Below are positions 53,492-62,565 of a DNA stretch of 64,000 nucleotides, in pieces. The notes beneath the pieces were generated by a model. The model worked only from the letters and a program-made list of their open reading frames with translations. It was not told where the DNA came from and did not search any database. The first letter of the stretch is position 1, and every line of letters begins with the position of its first letter. The DNA is taken from assembly GCA_001647635.1 (NCBI GenBank), contig CP014761.1, positions 2,480,001-2,544,000 on the forward strand, read 5' to 3'. The position numbers and the translations under genes were made by a program. This DNA comes from Leifsonia xyli (GTDB lineage Bacteria > Actinomycetota > Actinomycetes > Actinomycetales > Microbacteriaceae).

Positions 53492-54808
53492 ATGCCGGAG
53501 TTCACCACAGCCCAGGTCCACGCGGGGGAGTCCCGCGACGCCGCCCACGGCGCCCGGGTCACGCCCATCTACCTGACCGCGGGTTTCGAGTTCGAGAGCT
53601 TCGCCCAGGCCGAGGGGCGCTTCGGCGGGGATGAGGCCGGCTACACGTACAGCCGCTCCGGCAACCCCACGACGGCCGCGCTGGAGCGTCGGGTCGCGGC
53701 CCTGGAGGGCGGGCGCGAGGCCATCGCGGTGGGCAGCGGCCAGGCGGCCCTCACCGTCGCGGTGCTGGGCCTGGTGCAGGCGGGCGACCACATCCTCTCG
53801 GCGCAGAGCATCTACTCGGGCACCCGCGGCCTCTTCGAGAACGGCCTGCGCCGGCTCGGGATCGAGATCGAGTTCGTCGACGACCCCACCGACCTGGCGG
53901 AGTGGCGGCGGCGCATCCGTCCGAATACCCGCGTGCTGTTCGGCGAGTCGATCGCGAACCCCGGCAACGAGATCCTCGACATCGAGGGCGTGGCCGCGGT
54001 CGCCCACGAGAACGGCCTCCCGCTGATCGTGGACAACACCCTCGCCACCCCCTATCTGCTGCGGCCGGGTGCCCACGGCGCCGACATCGTGGTGCACTCC
54101 GCGAGCAAGTACCTCGGCGGCCACGGCTCGACCCTCGGCGGCGTCGTCGTCGACCAGGGCAGCTACGACTGGGCCACGTCGCCGTTCCCCCACCTGACCG
54201 GGCCGGATGAGTGGCTCGAGGGATCGAGCTACGTGGAGGCGCACGGCGCCGGCGCGTACATCGCGTTCTCGCGGTCGGTGGTCGCGAGCCTGTTCGGGCC
54301 GGTGCTGTCGCCGATGAACGCGTTCCTGATCCAGCAGGGCATCGAGACCCTGTCGCTGCGGGTGCAGCGGCAGTCGGACACCGCGCTCGCCGTGGCGCGC
54401 TGGCTGGAGGCGCAGCCCGAGGTGGTGCGCGTCGACTACGCCGGCCTGCCGTCGCATCCCGCCCACGCGCTCGCGCAGCGGTACCTGCCGCGCGGCCAGG
54501 GCGCGGTGCTCGGCTTCACGCTCTCGGGCGGCACCGATGCGGCCGCGTGCTTCTACGACGCGGTCGAGCTGTTCAGCCGCATGACCCACATCGGCGACGT
54601 GCGGTCGCTCATCCTGCACCCCGCCACGACGACGCACGGCCATCTCGCCCCGGGCGTGCGCCACGAGCTCGGGATCGGCGCGGGCCTGCTGCGGCTGTCG
54701 ATCGGGCTCGAGGATGCGGACGATCTGATCGAGGACCTCGCCCGCGGGCTCGCGGCGGTCGCCGCCGCCGACACCGTCGTGCCGGACGCGGTCGCGGCAG
54801 GGCGGTAG
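53492..54808 (+). CDS. metY: O-acetylhomoserine sulfhydrylase/aminocarboxypropyltransferase
   Basis: A 438-residue PLP enzyme of the Cys/Met metabolism family, forming homocysteine or methionine from O-acetylhomoserine and sulfide or methanethiol. TAQVHAGESRDAAHGARVTP is the typical N-terminus. YTYSRSGNPT, LIVDNTLATPYLLRP and VVHSASKYLGGHGS (PLP Lys) are conserved. LILHPATTTHG and GLLRLSIGLED are C-terminal landmarks. AGGGGG precedes the ATG closely. It is followed 8 nt later by an FMN monooxygenase, suggesting organosulfur scavenging. Confidence 0.92.
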   Translation: MPEFTTAQVHAGESRDAAHGARVTPIYLTAGFEFESFAQAEGRFGGDEAGYTYSRSGNPTTAALERRVAALEGGREAIAVGSGQAALTVAVLGLVQAGDHILSAQSIYSGTRGLFENGLRRLGIEIEFVDDPTDLAEWRRRIRPNTRVLFGESIANPGNEILDIEGVAAVAHENGLPLIVDNTLATPYLLRPGAHGADIVVHSASKYLGGHGSTLGGVVVDQGSYDWATSPFPHLTGPDEWLEGSSYVEAHGAGAYIAFSRSVVASLFGPVLSPMNAFLIQQGIETLSLRVQRQSDTALAVARWLEAQPEVVRVDYAGLPSHPAHALAQRYLPRGQGAVLGFTLSGGTDAAACFYDAVELFSRMTHIGDVRSLILHPATTTHGHLAPGVRHELGIGAGLLRLSIGLEDADDLIEDLARGLAAVAAADTVVPDAVAAGR

Positions 54809-54816
54809 GGAGAGAC

Positions 54817-56136
54817 ATGGCGCGCTTGCAGCATTTCGGCTGGTTCTTCAGCCGCGGGTTCGGCCCGCAGGGCTGGGGTCACCCGTACTGGGACTGGGGT
54901 TACGACTGGACCCGCCCGGACCTCTACCAGCAGTCCGCCCGCGAGCTCGAACAGGCCGGCCTCGACCTGGTCATCATCGAGGACGCCCTGTCGCTCGGGT
55001 TCCCCGAGACGCTCGACCTCCGCGTGCGCGAGGCCTACGGCGGCCCGAAGCACGACCCGCTGATGCTGTCGCCGTTCCTGCTCTCGGCCACCCGGCACCT
55101 CGGCGTCGCCCCGACGATCAACGCCGGCGCCTACCCTCCGTACGTCGCCGCGCGGCAGTTCGCCAGCCTCCACCACCTGAGCGACAACCGGCTCGGCGTG
55201 AACGTCGTCACCGACGTGGGAAGCGCCCGTCACCTCGGGCTGCCCGCGCTGTCGCACGACGCCGCCTACGACCGCGCCGAGGAGTGGCTGAGCGTCATCC
55301 GCCGGCTGTGGCACAGCTGGGACGACGACGCGCTGATCCAGGATGCGGCGACGCGGCACTTCGCGGACGGGTCGAAGATCCGGCCGTTCGAGCACGAGGG
55401 CGAGTACTTCAAGCTCGCCGGACCGCTCAACGCCGTCCCGTTCGCGGAGGGCGACCCGGCCATCGTCTCGCCCGGCGGATCCCCGCGCGGCATCGCCTTC
55501 GCGGGCACGCACTCCGATGTGCAGCTCGCGCTCGCCCCGCTCGACGCGGGAAGCATCCGCGACTACCGCCTCAAGGTGCGCGAGGCGGCCGCCGGCGCCG
55601 GACGCAACCCCGACGACATCAAGGTGCTCTTCGTCTTCAAGCCGGAGGTCGTGCCCAGCGACGAGGAGGGGCGGCGCGTCGTCGAGGCGTCGAAGCATCC
55701 CACCGACGAGGAGCTGTACCGGGCGCTCGCCGGCCAGTCCAGCGACCTGGAGACCGACCTGACCGCGCTGTCGCTGGACGAGCCGTTCGACGTCTCGATC
55801 TTCGGCGACCACGTCTCGCAGGGCAGCATCAAGGGCCTGTTCGGCAAGCAGGGCATCCGGGAGGGCGTCACGCTGCGCGAGCTGATCGCGCCGAAGGTGG
55901 TCAAGGGCCGGATCGCGGACCGCGCGGGCTTCGTCGGGACGGCGGACCAGATCGCGGACTTCATCGAGGAGGTGGGGGAGGAGGCCGACAACGACGGCTT
56001 CATCTTCTCGGGCGACCTGCACCCCGTGACGCTGCACCGCTACCTGGACGAGCTGGTGCCCGTGCTGCGACGGCGCGGGATCCTGCGGCGCGAGTTCGGC
56101 GACGGCGGCATCCGCGCCAACCTGTCGGACTTCTGA
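54817..56136 (+). CDS. NtaA/SnaA/DszA-type FMN-dependent monooxygenase
   Basis: A 439-residue luciferase-like flavin monooxygenase. LQHFGWFFSRGFGPQGWGHP at the N-terminus, FASLHHLSDNRLGVNVVTDV, and GDLHPVTLHRYLDELVPVLR at the C-terminus match this family (sulfone, nitrilotriacetate and related substrates). GGGAGAGAC precedes the ATG at 54817; the longer open frame runs into metY. Co-directional with metY at 8 nt, so it may free sulfite or thiols from organosulfur compounds; this is inference. Confidence 0.88.
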   Translation: MARLQHFGWFFSRGFGPQGWGHPYWDWGYDWTRPDLYQQSARELEQAGLDLVIIEDALSLGFPETLDLRVREAYGGPKHDPLMLSPFLLSATRHLGVAPTINAGAYPPYVAARQFASLHHLSDNRLGVNVVTDVGSARHLGLPALSHDAAYDRAEEWLSVIRRLWHSWDDDALIQDAATRHFADGSKIRPFEHEGEYFKLAGPLNAVPFAEGDPAIVSPGGSPRGIAFAGTHSDVQLALAPLDAGSIRDYRLKVREAAAGAGRNPDDIKVLFVFKPEVVPSDEEGRRVVEASKHPTDEELYRALAGQSSDLETDLTALSLDEPFDVSIFGDHVSQGSIKGLFGKQGIREGVTLRELIAPKVVKGRIADRAGFVGTADQIADFIEEVGEEADNDGFIFSGDLHPVTLHRYLDELVPVLRRRGILRREFGDGGIRANLSDF

Positions 56137-56249
56137 GCCGGGCTGTGCACTGACGGACTTTCGCGTTCGATTCTCCGTCTACTAGCAGTCCTGCAGGAAA
56201 ATCGAAGCCCACGGCGCCGAATCTCCGACGGTGGTTGATGGGCGTTTGC

Positions 56250-56277
56250 GGGTGGCGGGTGGCAGGTGGCGGGTGGC
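56250..56277. repeat. Four 7-bp tandem repeats (GGGTGGC)
   Basis: GGGTGGC occurs at 56250, 56257 and 56271, with AGGTGGC at 56264: four head-to-tail units just beyond the CGNR gene stop. This is a small simple repeat with no assigned role. Confidence 0.5.
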
Positions 56278-56283
56278 CGCTGG

Positions 56284-56838
56284 TCAGGCCCCCTGCTCCT
56301 TCCGCGCGCGGAAGGCGATCATGTTCATCCGGTTGCCGCAGCGCACGCTGCAGAACCGCTTCGATCCGTTGCGCGACAGGTCGAGCACCAGCCCGGTGCA
56401 GTCGTCGGCGGCGCACACGCGCAGCCTCCCGGTCTCGCCGGAGCGGATGACGTCCACCAGGGCCAGAGCGATCTCGACGCGGATGCGCTCCGCGAGCGGG
56501 GCATCCTGGGCCGTCGCGTGGAGGTGCCAGTCGAAGCCGTCGTGCCGCATCAGGTAGGGGAGCGCGTGCGCCTCGGCGAGCATGGCGTTGACCTCGAGCG
56601 CGGCCGCGTCGCGGTCGAGGGCCCACGTGCGCTGGATCCGGTCCCGCGTCGCGCGGACCTCGCGCAGCTCCGCCTCGTCGCCGTCGACGCGGCCGGAGTA
56701 CCGGTTCTCGCGCAGCAGGGTGGCCAGCTGGGCTGTCGTGGCGAGCTCGTCCTCGCCGCTGCGTGAGGCGCCGGGGTCGGTGTCGCAGAGGGCGACGGCG
56801 AACTCCAGCGCATCCACTGTGTCAGGGGCAAAATGCAA
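56284..56838 (-). CDS. CGNR zinc-finger protein
   Basis: A 184-residue protein with an N-terminal ABATE-like domain (MHFAPDTVDALEFAVALCDT) and the C-terminal CGNR zinc finger (RVCAADDCTGLVLDLSRNGS, then KRFCSVRCGNRMN). Such proteins are thought to bind DNA as stress regulators. It is divergent from the EamA transporter gene, which may be its target. Confidence 0.87.
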   Translation of the reverse strand: MHFAPDTVDALEFAVALCDTDPGASRSGEDELATTAQLATLLRENRYSGRVDGDEAELREVRATRDRIQRTWALDRDAAALEVNAMLAEAHALPYLMRHDGFDWHLHATAQDAPLAERIRVEIALALVDVIRSGETGRLRVCAADDCTGLVLDLSRNGSKRFCSVRCGNRMNMIAFRARKEQGA

Positions 56839-56899
56839 GTTGACTCCTTACGCCGAACGGGTCTAGCGTCAGGACCATCATCCCTTACGATCCTGACAG

Positions 56900-57877
56900 G
56901 TGAGTCACATGCAGCAACGGCACCCGGCCTCCGTCGGCCTCCTCATCGCCGTGGTCGCCGCCGCCTCGTTCGGGATGTCGGGGGCGTTCATCAAGCCGCT
57001 GCTGGAGAGCGGATGGTCGCCGGTCGCGGCCGTGACGGCCCGCGCGGCGATCGGCGGGATCGTCCTGCTGCCGTTCGCGCTCGTGTCCGTGCGCGGCAAG
57101 TGGCACGCGGTGTGGCGCGGCCGCTGGCGGCTGCTCGGCATGGCGCTGATCGGCGTCGCCGGAACGCAGGTGCTGTACTTCGCGGCGATCCAGCGCATCC
57201 CCGTCAGCACGGGCATCCTGGTGGAGTACCTGGCACCCGTCCTGCTCGTCGCGGTGGCGTGGGCCCGGACGCGGAAGGCGCCGGCTCCGGTCGTCCTGAT
57301 CGGCGCCGTGGTCGCGGTCGCCGGCCTCGTGCTCGTGGTGGCGCCCGGCGGGGGAGGCGCGCTCGATCCGCTCGGTCTCCTGCTCGCCGTGACGGCCATG
57401 GTCGGGTGCGCCGCGTTCTATGTGATCGCCGCGCGCCCGAGCGACGGGCTGCCGCCGGTCGCGCTGGCCGCCGGCGGGCTGCTGCTCGGTGCACTCGCCC
57501 TCGCGCTCGTCGGGCTGACCGGTGTGCTGCCGGTGACCGTGAGCTTCGCCGATGTGCCGCTGTTCGGCGGCCAGACGCCCTGGTGGGTGCCGCTGCTCAT
57601 CGTCGGGGTGATCGCCACGGCGCTCGCCTACGCCTCGAGCATCACGGCGACAGAGCTGCTCGGGTCGCGGCTGGCCTCCTTCACCGGCCTCCTGGAGGTC
57701 GTTGCGGCGACCCTGTACGCGTGGCTGCTGCTCGGCGAGCAGCTCGGACCGGCGCAGCTCCTGGGCGGCCTGCTCATCCTGGGCGGCATCGCGCTGGTGC
57801 GGGCCGACCGCGGTGACGCGCCGCGCCGGGTGCGGTCCCGGTCGCGCAGTCGTCCTCGGGCCGAAGCCCTCCGCTAG
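56900..57877 (+). CDS. EamA family transporter (DMT superfamily)
   Basis: A 325-residue, ten-helix drug/metabolite-type permease made of two EamA repeats (AAASFGMSGAFIKPLLESGW, RIPVSTGILVEYLAPVLLVA; ATELLGSRLASFTGLLEVVA, LLLGEQLGPAQLLGGLLILG). The tail is Arg-rich. GTG 56900 lies 8 nt after TACGAT; ATG 56909 is an alternative. Probably exports amino acids or related metabolites. Confidence 0.85.
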   Translation: MSHMQQRHPASVGLLIAVVAAASFGMSGAFIKPLLESGWSPVAAVTARAAIGGIVLLPFALVSVRGKWHAVWRGRWRLLGMALIGVAGTQVLYFAAIQRIPVSTGILVEYLAPVLLVAVAWARTRKAPAPVVLIGAVVAVAGLVLVVAPGGGGALDPLGLLLAVTAMVGCAAFYVIAARPSDGLPPVALAAGGLLLGALALALVGLTGVLPVTVSFADVPLFGGQTPWWVPLLIVGVIATALAYASSITATELLGSRLASFTGLLEVVAATLYAWLLLGEQLGPAQLLGGLLILGGIALVRADRGDAPRRVRSRSRSRPRAEALR

Positions 57878-57916
57878 GCTGGCAGGCTCGGCGCCGCCGG
57901 GCGGAAGGAGCCCCCG

Positions 57917-58744
57917 ATGTCCGGCTACACCGACGCCAACCGCGCCAACTGGGACGAACGCGCTCCCCTGCACGCCGACCGCGGCGAGCACGGCTACCGC
58001 ATCTCGCGGTACATCGCCGACCGCTCCGCGATCTCGGACGTCGTGCGGTTCGACCTCCCGCGCCTGGGCCCGATCGAGGGGCTGCGGGCCGTGCACCTGC
58101 AGTGTCACATCGGCACGGACACCCTCTCGCTCGCGAGGCTCGGCGCCCGGGTGACCGGCCTCGACTTCTCGCCGAACGCGATCGATGAGGCGCGGCGGCT
58201 CGTGGCCGACACGGGCGACGACGTCGACTTCGTCGTGGCCGACGTCTACGAAGCTCCCGACGTCCTGGCCCCTGCGTCGTTCGACCTCGTCTATACGGGC
58301 GTCGGCGCGCTGTGCTGGCTCCCGGACGTCGACCGCTGGGCGCAGGTCGTCACCTCCCTGCTGGCGCCGGGAGGGACGCTGCACCTGCGGGAGGGCCACC
58401 CCATCCTGTGGTCGATGGACGAGCGCCTGGACGACGACCTGCACCTGCGGTTCCCGTACTGGGAGCGCGAGCAGCCGCTGGAGTGGGACGACGACTCCAC
58501 CTATGTCGAGACCACGCGCCCGCTGACCGCCACCCGCACCTACGAGTGGAACCACTCCCTCGGCGAGATCGTCACCGCGCTGATCCGCGCCGGTCTGCGG
58601 ATCGACCTTCTCGAGGAACACGACAGCGTGCCGTGGGAGGCGCTACCCGGGCAGATGGTCGAGCGGGACGGCGAGTTCGTGCTCGCGGCCCTGGACGGCG
58701 TCGCGCCGCTCAGCTACACGCTGCGCGCGGGCAAGCCGGTCTGA
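57917..58744 (+). CDS. SAM-dependent methyltransferase
   Basis: A 275-residue class I methyltransferase. Motif I is LQCHIGTDTLSLARLGA, then VTGLDFSPNAIDEARRL, FVVADVYEAPDV and LLAPGGTLHLREGHP. NANRANWDERAPLHADRG-type N-terminus (here ANRANWDERAPLHADRG) is typical of a small-molecule methyltransferase group. GGAAGGAG precedes the ATG. Substrate unknown. Confidence 0.88.
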   Translation: MSGYTDANRANWDERAPLHADRGEHGYRISRYIADRSAISDVVRFDLPRLGPIEGLRAVHLQCHIGTDTLSLARLGARVTGLDFSPNAIDEARRLVADTGDDVDFVVADVYEAPDVLAPASFDLVYTGVGALCWLPDVDRWAQVVTSLLAPGGTLHLREGHPILWSMDERLDDDLHLRFPYWEREQPLEWDDDSTYVETTRPLTATRTYEWNHSLGEIVTALIRAGLRIDLLEEHDSVPWEALPGQMVERDGEFVLAALDGVAPLSYTLRAGKPV

Positions 58745-58786
58745 CAACCCCTTGCCGCGCCTCCGATCAGCGCGGAAGGTGGGCGC

Positions 58787-59062
58787 ATGGATGCGACAGG
58801 CAGTGACGAGGACCGGCGCGGTCACGACGAGGACAAATCGACGATCGACGTGCGCCTGACCGGTGTGCGCGACCCGAAGGACCCGGACGGACTGCTGACC
58901 GTCGAGGAGGACGCCGACCGTCCGAACCCGGCCCGGTACGGCGCGCCGGAGACGGACACGCTGGAACGCGAGCGCGCGTACTTCGCGAGCCTGGGCGCCG
59001 ACGGCTCGGCCGACGAGCTGCCCGAGGTGCCGCCGAAGCGCGGCGTCACCGGCCTGGGTTGA
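58787..59062 (+). CDS. Acidic hypothetical protein
   Basis: A 91-residue Asp/Glu-rich soluble protein (STIDVRLTGVRDPKDPDGLL, LERERAYFASLGADGSADEL). GGAAGG precedes the ATG. It is unrelated to recognised families and appears part of a run of small rightward genes. Confidence 0.6.
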   Translation: MDATGSDEDRRGHDEDKSTIDVRLTGVRDPKDPDGLLTVEEDADRPNPARYGAPETDTLERERAYFASLGADGSADELPEVPPKRGVTGLG

Positions 59063-59108
59063 CCCGGCCTGCGCTGAGCCGCCCGCGCCGACGCGGAAGA
59101 ATGGGGTG

Positions 59109-59639
59109 ATGGCCCTCCCCGCGACCGAGCGCATCGTCCCCGTCCCGGTGAACCGCATCGAGCTCGAGGCCGCGGTCGCCTTCGGAACCCTGCGCCGCGC
59201 CTTCGAGGCCGAGGTGCCGCCGCTCGACGTCCCGCACCTGCGGGAGCTGCTCTCGCAGGGCGCCGACTGGCGCCGGTTGACACTCGAGACCGCCGGCCCC
59301 GGCATCCACCGCTTCGTCCGGTTCTGGACCGAGCACCCGACCCCGGTGATGCGCGTCGGCGGCGCGGACATCGCGAGCGCCGTGTACCTGATCGGCGACT
59401 ATGCGACGGCCGCGCGCATGTTCCGACACGACGCAGGAACGCTCCTGTATACGCCGCTCCGGGTCGAGCTGCACGCCACTCGCGGAGGCGCGACGGTGCT
59501 CAGCGTCGACCAGCCGAGCAGCCGCCTGGGCAGCTTCGGCAACAACAAGGTCACGCAGGCCGGATTCGAGCTCGACCGGATGCTGGGCGATCTGCTCGAG
59601 GAGCTGGAGCTGCCACGCCCCAGCGTCCTTCGGCGCTAA
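59109..59639 (+). CDS. DUF302 domain protein
   Basis: A 176-residue protein. The C-terminal DUF302 region is recognised from LLYTPLRVELHATRGGATVL, SVDQPSSRLGSFG and VTQAGFELDRMLGDLLEELE. The N-terminal ~80 residues form a separate helical segment. DUF302 proteins are small TBP-fold-like proteins of unknown function. GTG 59106 or ATG 59109 can start it. Confidence 0.75.
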   Translation: MALPATERIVPVPVNRIELEAAVAFGTLRRAFEAEVPPLDVPHLRELLSQGADWRRLTLETAGPGIHRFVRFWTEHPTPVMRVGGADIASAVYLIGDYATAARMFRHDAGTLLYTPLRVELHATRGGATVLSVDQPSSRLGSFGNNKVTQAGFELDRMLGDLLEELELPRPSVLRR

Positions 59640-59645
59640 CCGGCG

Positions 59646-59846
59646 TCAGACCTGGTCGGCGTCGGGGACGTCCGGCCCGGTGACCGCCACATCGCAGCGG
59701 TACCACGTGCCTGCGATCCCGCCGACGTCGACCCACGACCGCACGACTTCGTAGCGGCGCGGGACGTCGCCCTGCGTCGGCTGCTGCGAGATCGCGTCCT
59801 GCAGAGCCGCGTCGAAACCCTCCTGCGATGAACCCGTGACGAGCAT
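59646..59846 (-). CDS. Small hypothetical protein
   Basis: A 66-residue protein (MLVTGSSQEGFDAALQDAIS, YEVVRSWVDVGGIAGTWYRC). The ATG at 59846 is preferred because AAAAGGGGGC lies upstream; the longer frame from 60083 overlaps the divergent DUF3072 gene. The alternation of strands and helix suggests a small ferredoxin-like or dodecin-like fold, which is not established. Confidence 0.6.
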   Translation of the reverse strand: MLVTGSSQEGFDAALQDAISQQPTQGDVPRRYEVVRSWVDVGGIAGTWYRCDVAVTGPDVPDADQV

Positions 59847-59979
59847 CGGAGCCCCCTTTTCCCGGCTCACCGGCGAGCCGATCCAGCCGAACGCTACGCC
59901 CCGGCCCGCGGGTGCGGCAACGGAGCGCCCTCCGTCAACCCCCGCGGCGGTCTCGGCCGCACGGCGTACTGTCTGGCGC

Positions 59980-60234
59980 ATGACCGACAGCAGTGACACG
60001 AACGACACCCCCGACGTGCTCGGCGCGCGCCGCGACGACGACGAGGGCAACCCCGCGGCGAAGGACCCGTCGGAGTGGGTCACCGGCGACGAGCCGATGA
60101 CCGCATCCCAGCGCAGCTACCTCGACACGCTTGCCCGCGAGGCCGGCGAGGAGCTCCCCGCCGACCTCACCAAGGCGCAGGCCTCCGAGCACATCGACCG
60201 CCTGCAGCAGAAGACCGGACGCGGCCAAGCCTGA
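59980..60234 (+). CDS. DUF3072 domain protein
   Basis: An 84-residue acidic protein with the DUF3072 core: PSEWVTGDEPMTASQRSYLD, TLAREAGEELPADLTKAQAS and EHIDRLQQKTGR. TACTGT (59967-59972) ends 7 nt before the ATG, the local leaderless pattern. Function unknown; the domain is common in actinobacteria. Confidence 0.82.
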   Translation: MTDSSDTNDTPDVLGARRDDDEGNPAAKDPSEWVTGDEPMTASQRSYLDTLAREAGEELPADLTKAQASEHIDRLQQKTGRGQA

Positions 60235-60324
60235 ACCGCCCGACCTCCGATCCCGTGGTGTTGCGTCAACCAGACGACGGCGCGGCGCGGGAATGGTGCC
60301 CGGCGGGCGGATGTTGCGCTTTCC

Positions 60325-61221
60325 ATGACAGACGCGCCTCTGCCCGGCGCGGCGCGCGCCGCCGCCGAAGACCTGGAGCGCGTGCTGGCGCGCCTCGAGT
60401 GGACGCTGCTGGACTTCGAGCAGCGGGAGCTGCCCGCCGGAACCGCGGTCACCGTGCCGCACGGCCGGGTCCGGTTCCACTACGTCGTGTCCGGCGTCGC
60501 GGAGGTGACGGGAGGCGCGGCGCCGCTGCGCCTCGAAGCGGGCGACTTCCTGATGCTGCCCCGGTCCGACGCGCATCAGCTGCGAGCGGAGCGCACCGCG
60601 GTCGTGGCGTCGGGGGAGCTCGACACGACCACGGCGCCGGGGCTGCCTCTCGCATCCGCGCTTCCTGCATCCCTGACGGCGTGCGGCTTCGTCGTGCGCG
60701 AGCCGCACATGGGCCCGCTGATCGAGACGCTCGGACTCGAGTTCGGCGGGATGCGCGCGGGCAACTGCCTGATGGCGAGCCGGATCGCGTCGATCATCGC
60801 GACTGCGGCCGTGCGGTCGTGGGTGGAGAACGGCTGCGCCTCCGACCAGTGGCTCGTGAGCGTGCGCGACCCGCACATCGCACGTGCGGTGGCGGCGATG
60901 CGCGAGGCGCCGGGGGAGCCGTGGACGGTGGACCGGCTGGCGCGTGTGGCCAGCGCCTCCCGCACCGTCTTCGCCGAACGCTTCCGTGAACTGGTCGGCG
61001 ATTCGCCGAGCCGCTACCTGGCCAGCGTGCGCGTGGAGCAGGCGGCGGAGCTGCTCCGCGACGAACGGCTCAGCGTCGGCGAGGTGGCGCACCGCCTGGG
61101 GTACGGGTCGGATGTGGCCTTCAGTCGCGCGTTCCGGCGCGTCACCGGGGTGAGCCCGGCCGCATGGCGGCGGAGCGCTGTCGTCGGCTCGCCGACCGCT
61201 CCCGCCGCCCTGAGCGCCTAG
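60325..61221 (+). CDS. AraC family regulator with cupin domain
   Basis: A 298-residue regulator. The N-terminal cupin (RFHYVVSGVAEVTG, GDFLMLPRSDAHQL) binds an effector. Two helix-turn-helix units follow (WTVDRLARVASASRTVFAER and SVGEVAHRLGYGSDVAFSRA, then FRRVTGVSPAAWRR). Its stop overlaps the stop of the convergent MFS gene by CTAG. AraC/cupin regulators of this type usually control an adjacent exporter, here the MFS. Confidence 0.88.
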   Translation: MTDAPLPGAARAAAEDLERVLARLEWTLLDFEQRELPAGTAVTVPHGRVRFHYVVSGVAEVTGGAAPLRLEAGDFLMLPRSDAHQLRAERTAVVASGELDTTTAPGLPLASALPASLTACGFVVREPHMGPLIETLGLEFGGMRAGNCLMASRIASIIATAAVRSWVENGCASDQWLVSVRDPHIARAVAAMREAPGEPWTVDRLARVASASRTVFAERFRELVGDSPSRYLASVRVEQAAELLRDERLSVGEVAHRLGYGSDVAFSRAFRRVTGVSPAAWRRSAVVGSPTAPAALSA

Positions 61222-62432
61222 GCCGCCGGGCCGCGACGACGGGCGGTCCCGAGGAGCACTCCGCCGAGCACGGCGACGATCCCGCCCGCGACCAGCGCCT
61301 CCCTCACGCCGGCGCCGTCCACGAGCAGACCGCCGGCCGCGGCGCCCAGGGCGATCGCCAGCTGGAACGCGGCCACGACGAGGCCGCCCGCGGCCTCCAT
61401 CCGCTCGGGCTCCGTGCGTGCCGCCCAGGTCTGTACCAGCGTCGGCACTCCGCCGAAGGCGAAGCCCCACAGCACGACCGCCGCGAAGGCGAGCGGGACC
61501 TGGTCGGGCAGCAGGGCGAACACGGTCACCGCCGCGCCCAGTACCGCCGGCATGACGACCAGCGCCGTGCGCAGCCGGCGGTCGGCGACCACGCCGGCGA
61601 CGATGTTCCCGGCGAAGCCCCCCAGTCCGTACGCGGCCAGCAGCACGGCAAGACCCCCGGCGGTCAGGCCCGGGATGTCCGCGGCGCCCAGCCGGATGTA
61701 GGTGAAGCCGGCGAAGTGGCCGCCTGCGAGCAGGGCGATGCCGATCAGCCCGACGATCATGACCGGCGAACGGAGCGCGGCGAACAGCGTGCGGACGCCG
61801 GAGCCGGAGGCGGGGGCGATCTTCGGCAGCAGGAGCACCTGCGCGACCGCGGCCGCGACGGACATGGCCGCGACGAGGACGAACACGGCCCGCCAACCCC
61901 AGACCGCGCCGAGGAACGCGCCGAGCGGGACCGCGACCACGGTCGCCAGCGAGACGCCGGTGTTCACGATCATCATCGCCCGGCCCAGGTGCTCCTCCGG
62001 CACCAGCTGCGCCGCCACGGCGACGGCCATCGACCAGAAGCCGGAGATCGCGATCCCGAGCAGCACGCGCGCCACGAGCAGCAGCCAGAAATGCGGTGCC
62101 ACGGCGACCAGGATGTTGGACACGGCCGCGAGCACGGCGAGCGAGACCAACAGGATGCGCCGGTCGAGGCGCGGCACGAGCGGACCGATCGCGGGACCGG
62201 CGATCACGCCGATCAGGGCGGTCGCCGTCACCGCCTGCCCCGCGGTCCCTTCGCTCACGCCCAGCCCCGCTGCGATCGGCGACAGCAGGCTGGCGGGCAG
62301 GAACTCGCTCGTCACCAGCGCGAAGACGCCGAGCATCAGGGCGACCACGCCGCCCCAGGATGCGCGGCGGACGGCACCGGAGACGGCGGGGACGGACGCG
62401 GTTCCGGGCGAGGGGGAGGTGTCGATGCTCAT
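61218..62432 (-). CDS. MFS transporter, DHA1 (sugar-efflux/drug exporter type)
   Basis: A 404-residue, 12-helix major facilitator of the YdhP/AraJ type. FALVTSEFLPASLLSPIAAG, GPAIGPLVPRLDRRILLVSL and FWSMAVAVAAQLVPEEHLGR are family blocks. ATG at 62432 (MSIDTSPS) is chosen over 62465. Convergent with the cupin/AraC regulator. Substrate unknown. Confidence 0.88.
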   Translation of the reverse strand: MSIDTSPSPGTASVPAVSGAVRRASWGGVVALMLGVFALVTSEFLPASLLSPIAAGLGVSEGTAGQAVTATALIGVIAGPAIGPLVPRLDRRILLVSLAVLAAVSNILVAVAPHFWLLLVARVLLGIAISGFWSMAVAVAAQLVPEEHLGRAMMIVNTGVSLATVVAVPLGAFLGAVWGWRAVFVLVAAMSVAAAVAQVLLLPKIAPASGSGVRTLFAALRSPVMIVGLIGIALLAGGHFAGFTYIRLGAADIPGLTAGGLAVLLAAYGLGGFAGNIVAGVVADRRLRTALVVMPAVLGAAVTVFALLPDQVPLAFAAVVLWGFAFGGVPTLVQTWAARTEPERMEAAGGLVVAAFQLAIALGAAAGGLLVDGAGVREALVAGGIVAVLGGVLLGTARRRGPAA

Positions 62433-62565
62433 GCTCCCAGCCTCGCGGCGCGCACGCCCGCGCACCCGACCGATCGTCCGGGCGACCTGATCGCCCGTCC
62501 GGAATCGGCGGGACGCAACACGCCGCCATCCGGAGCGGATGACGGCGTGTCGCGACCCATGGAGG

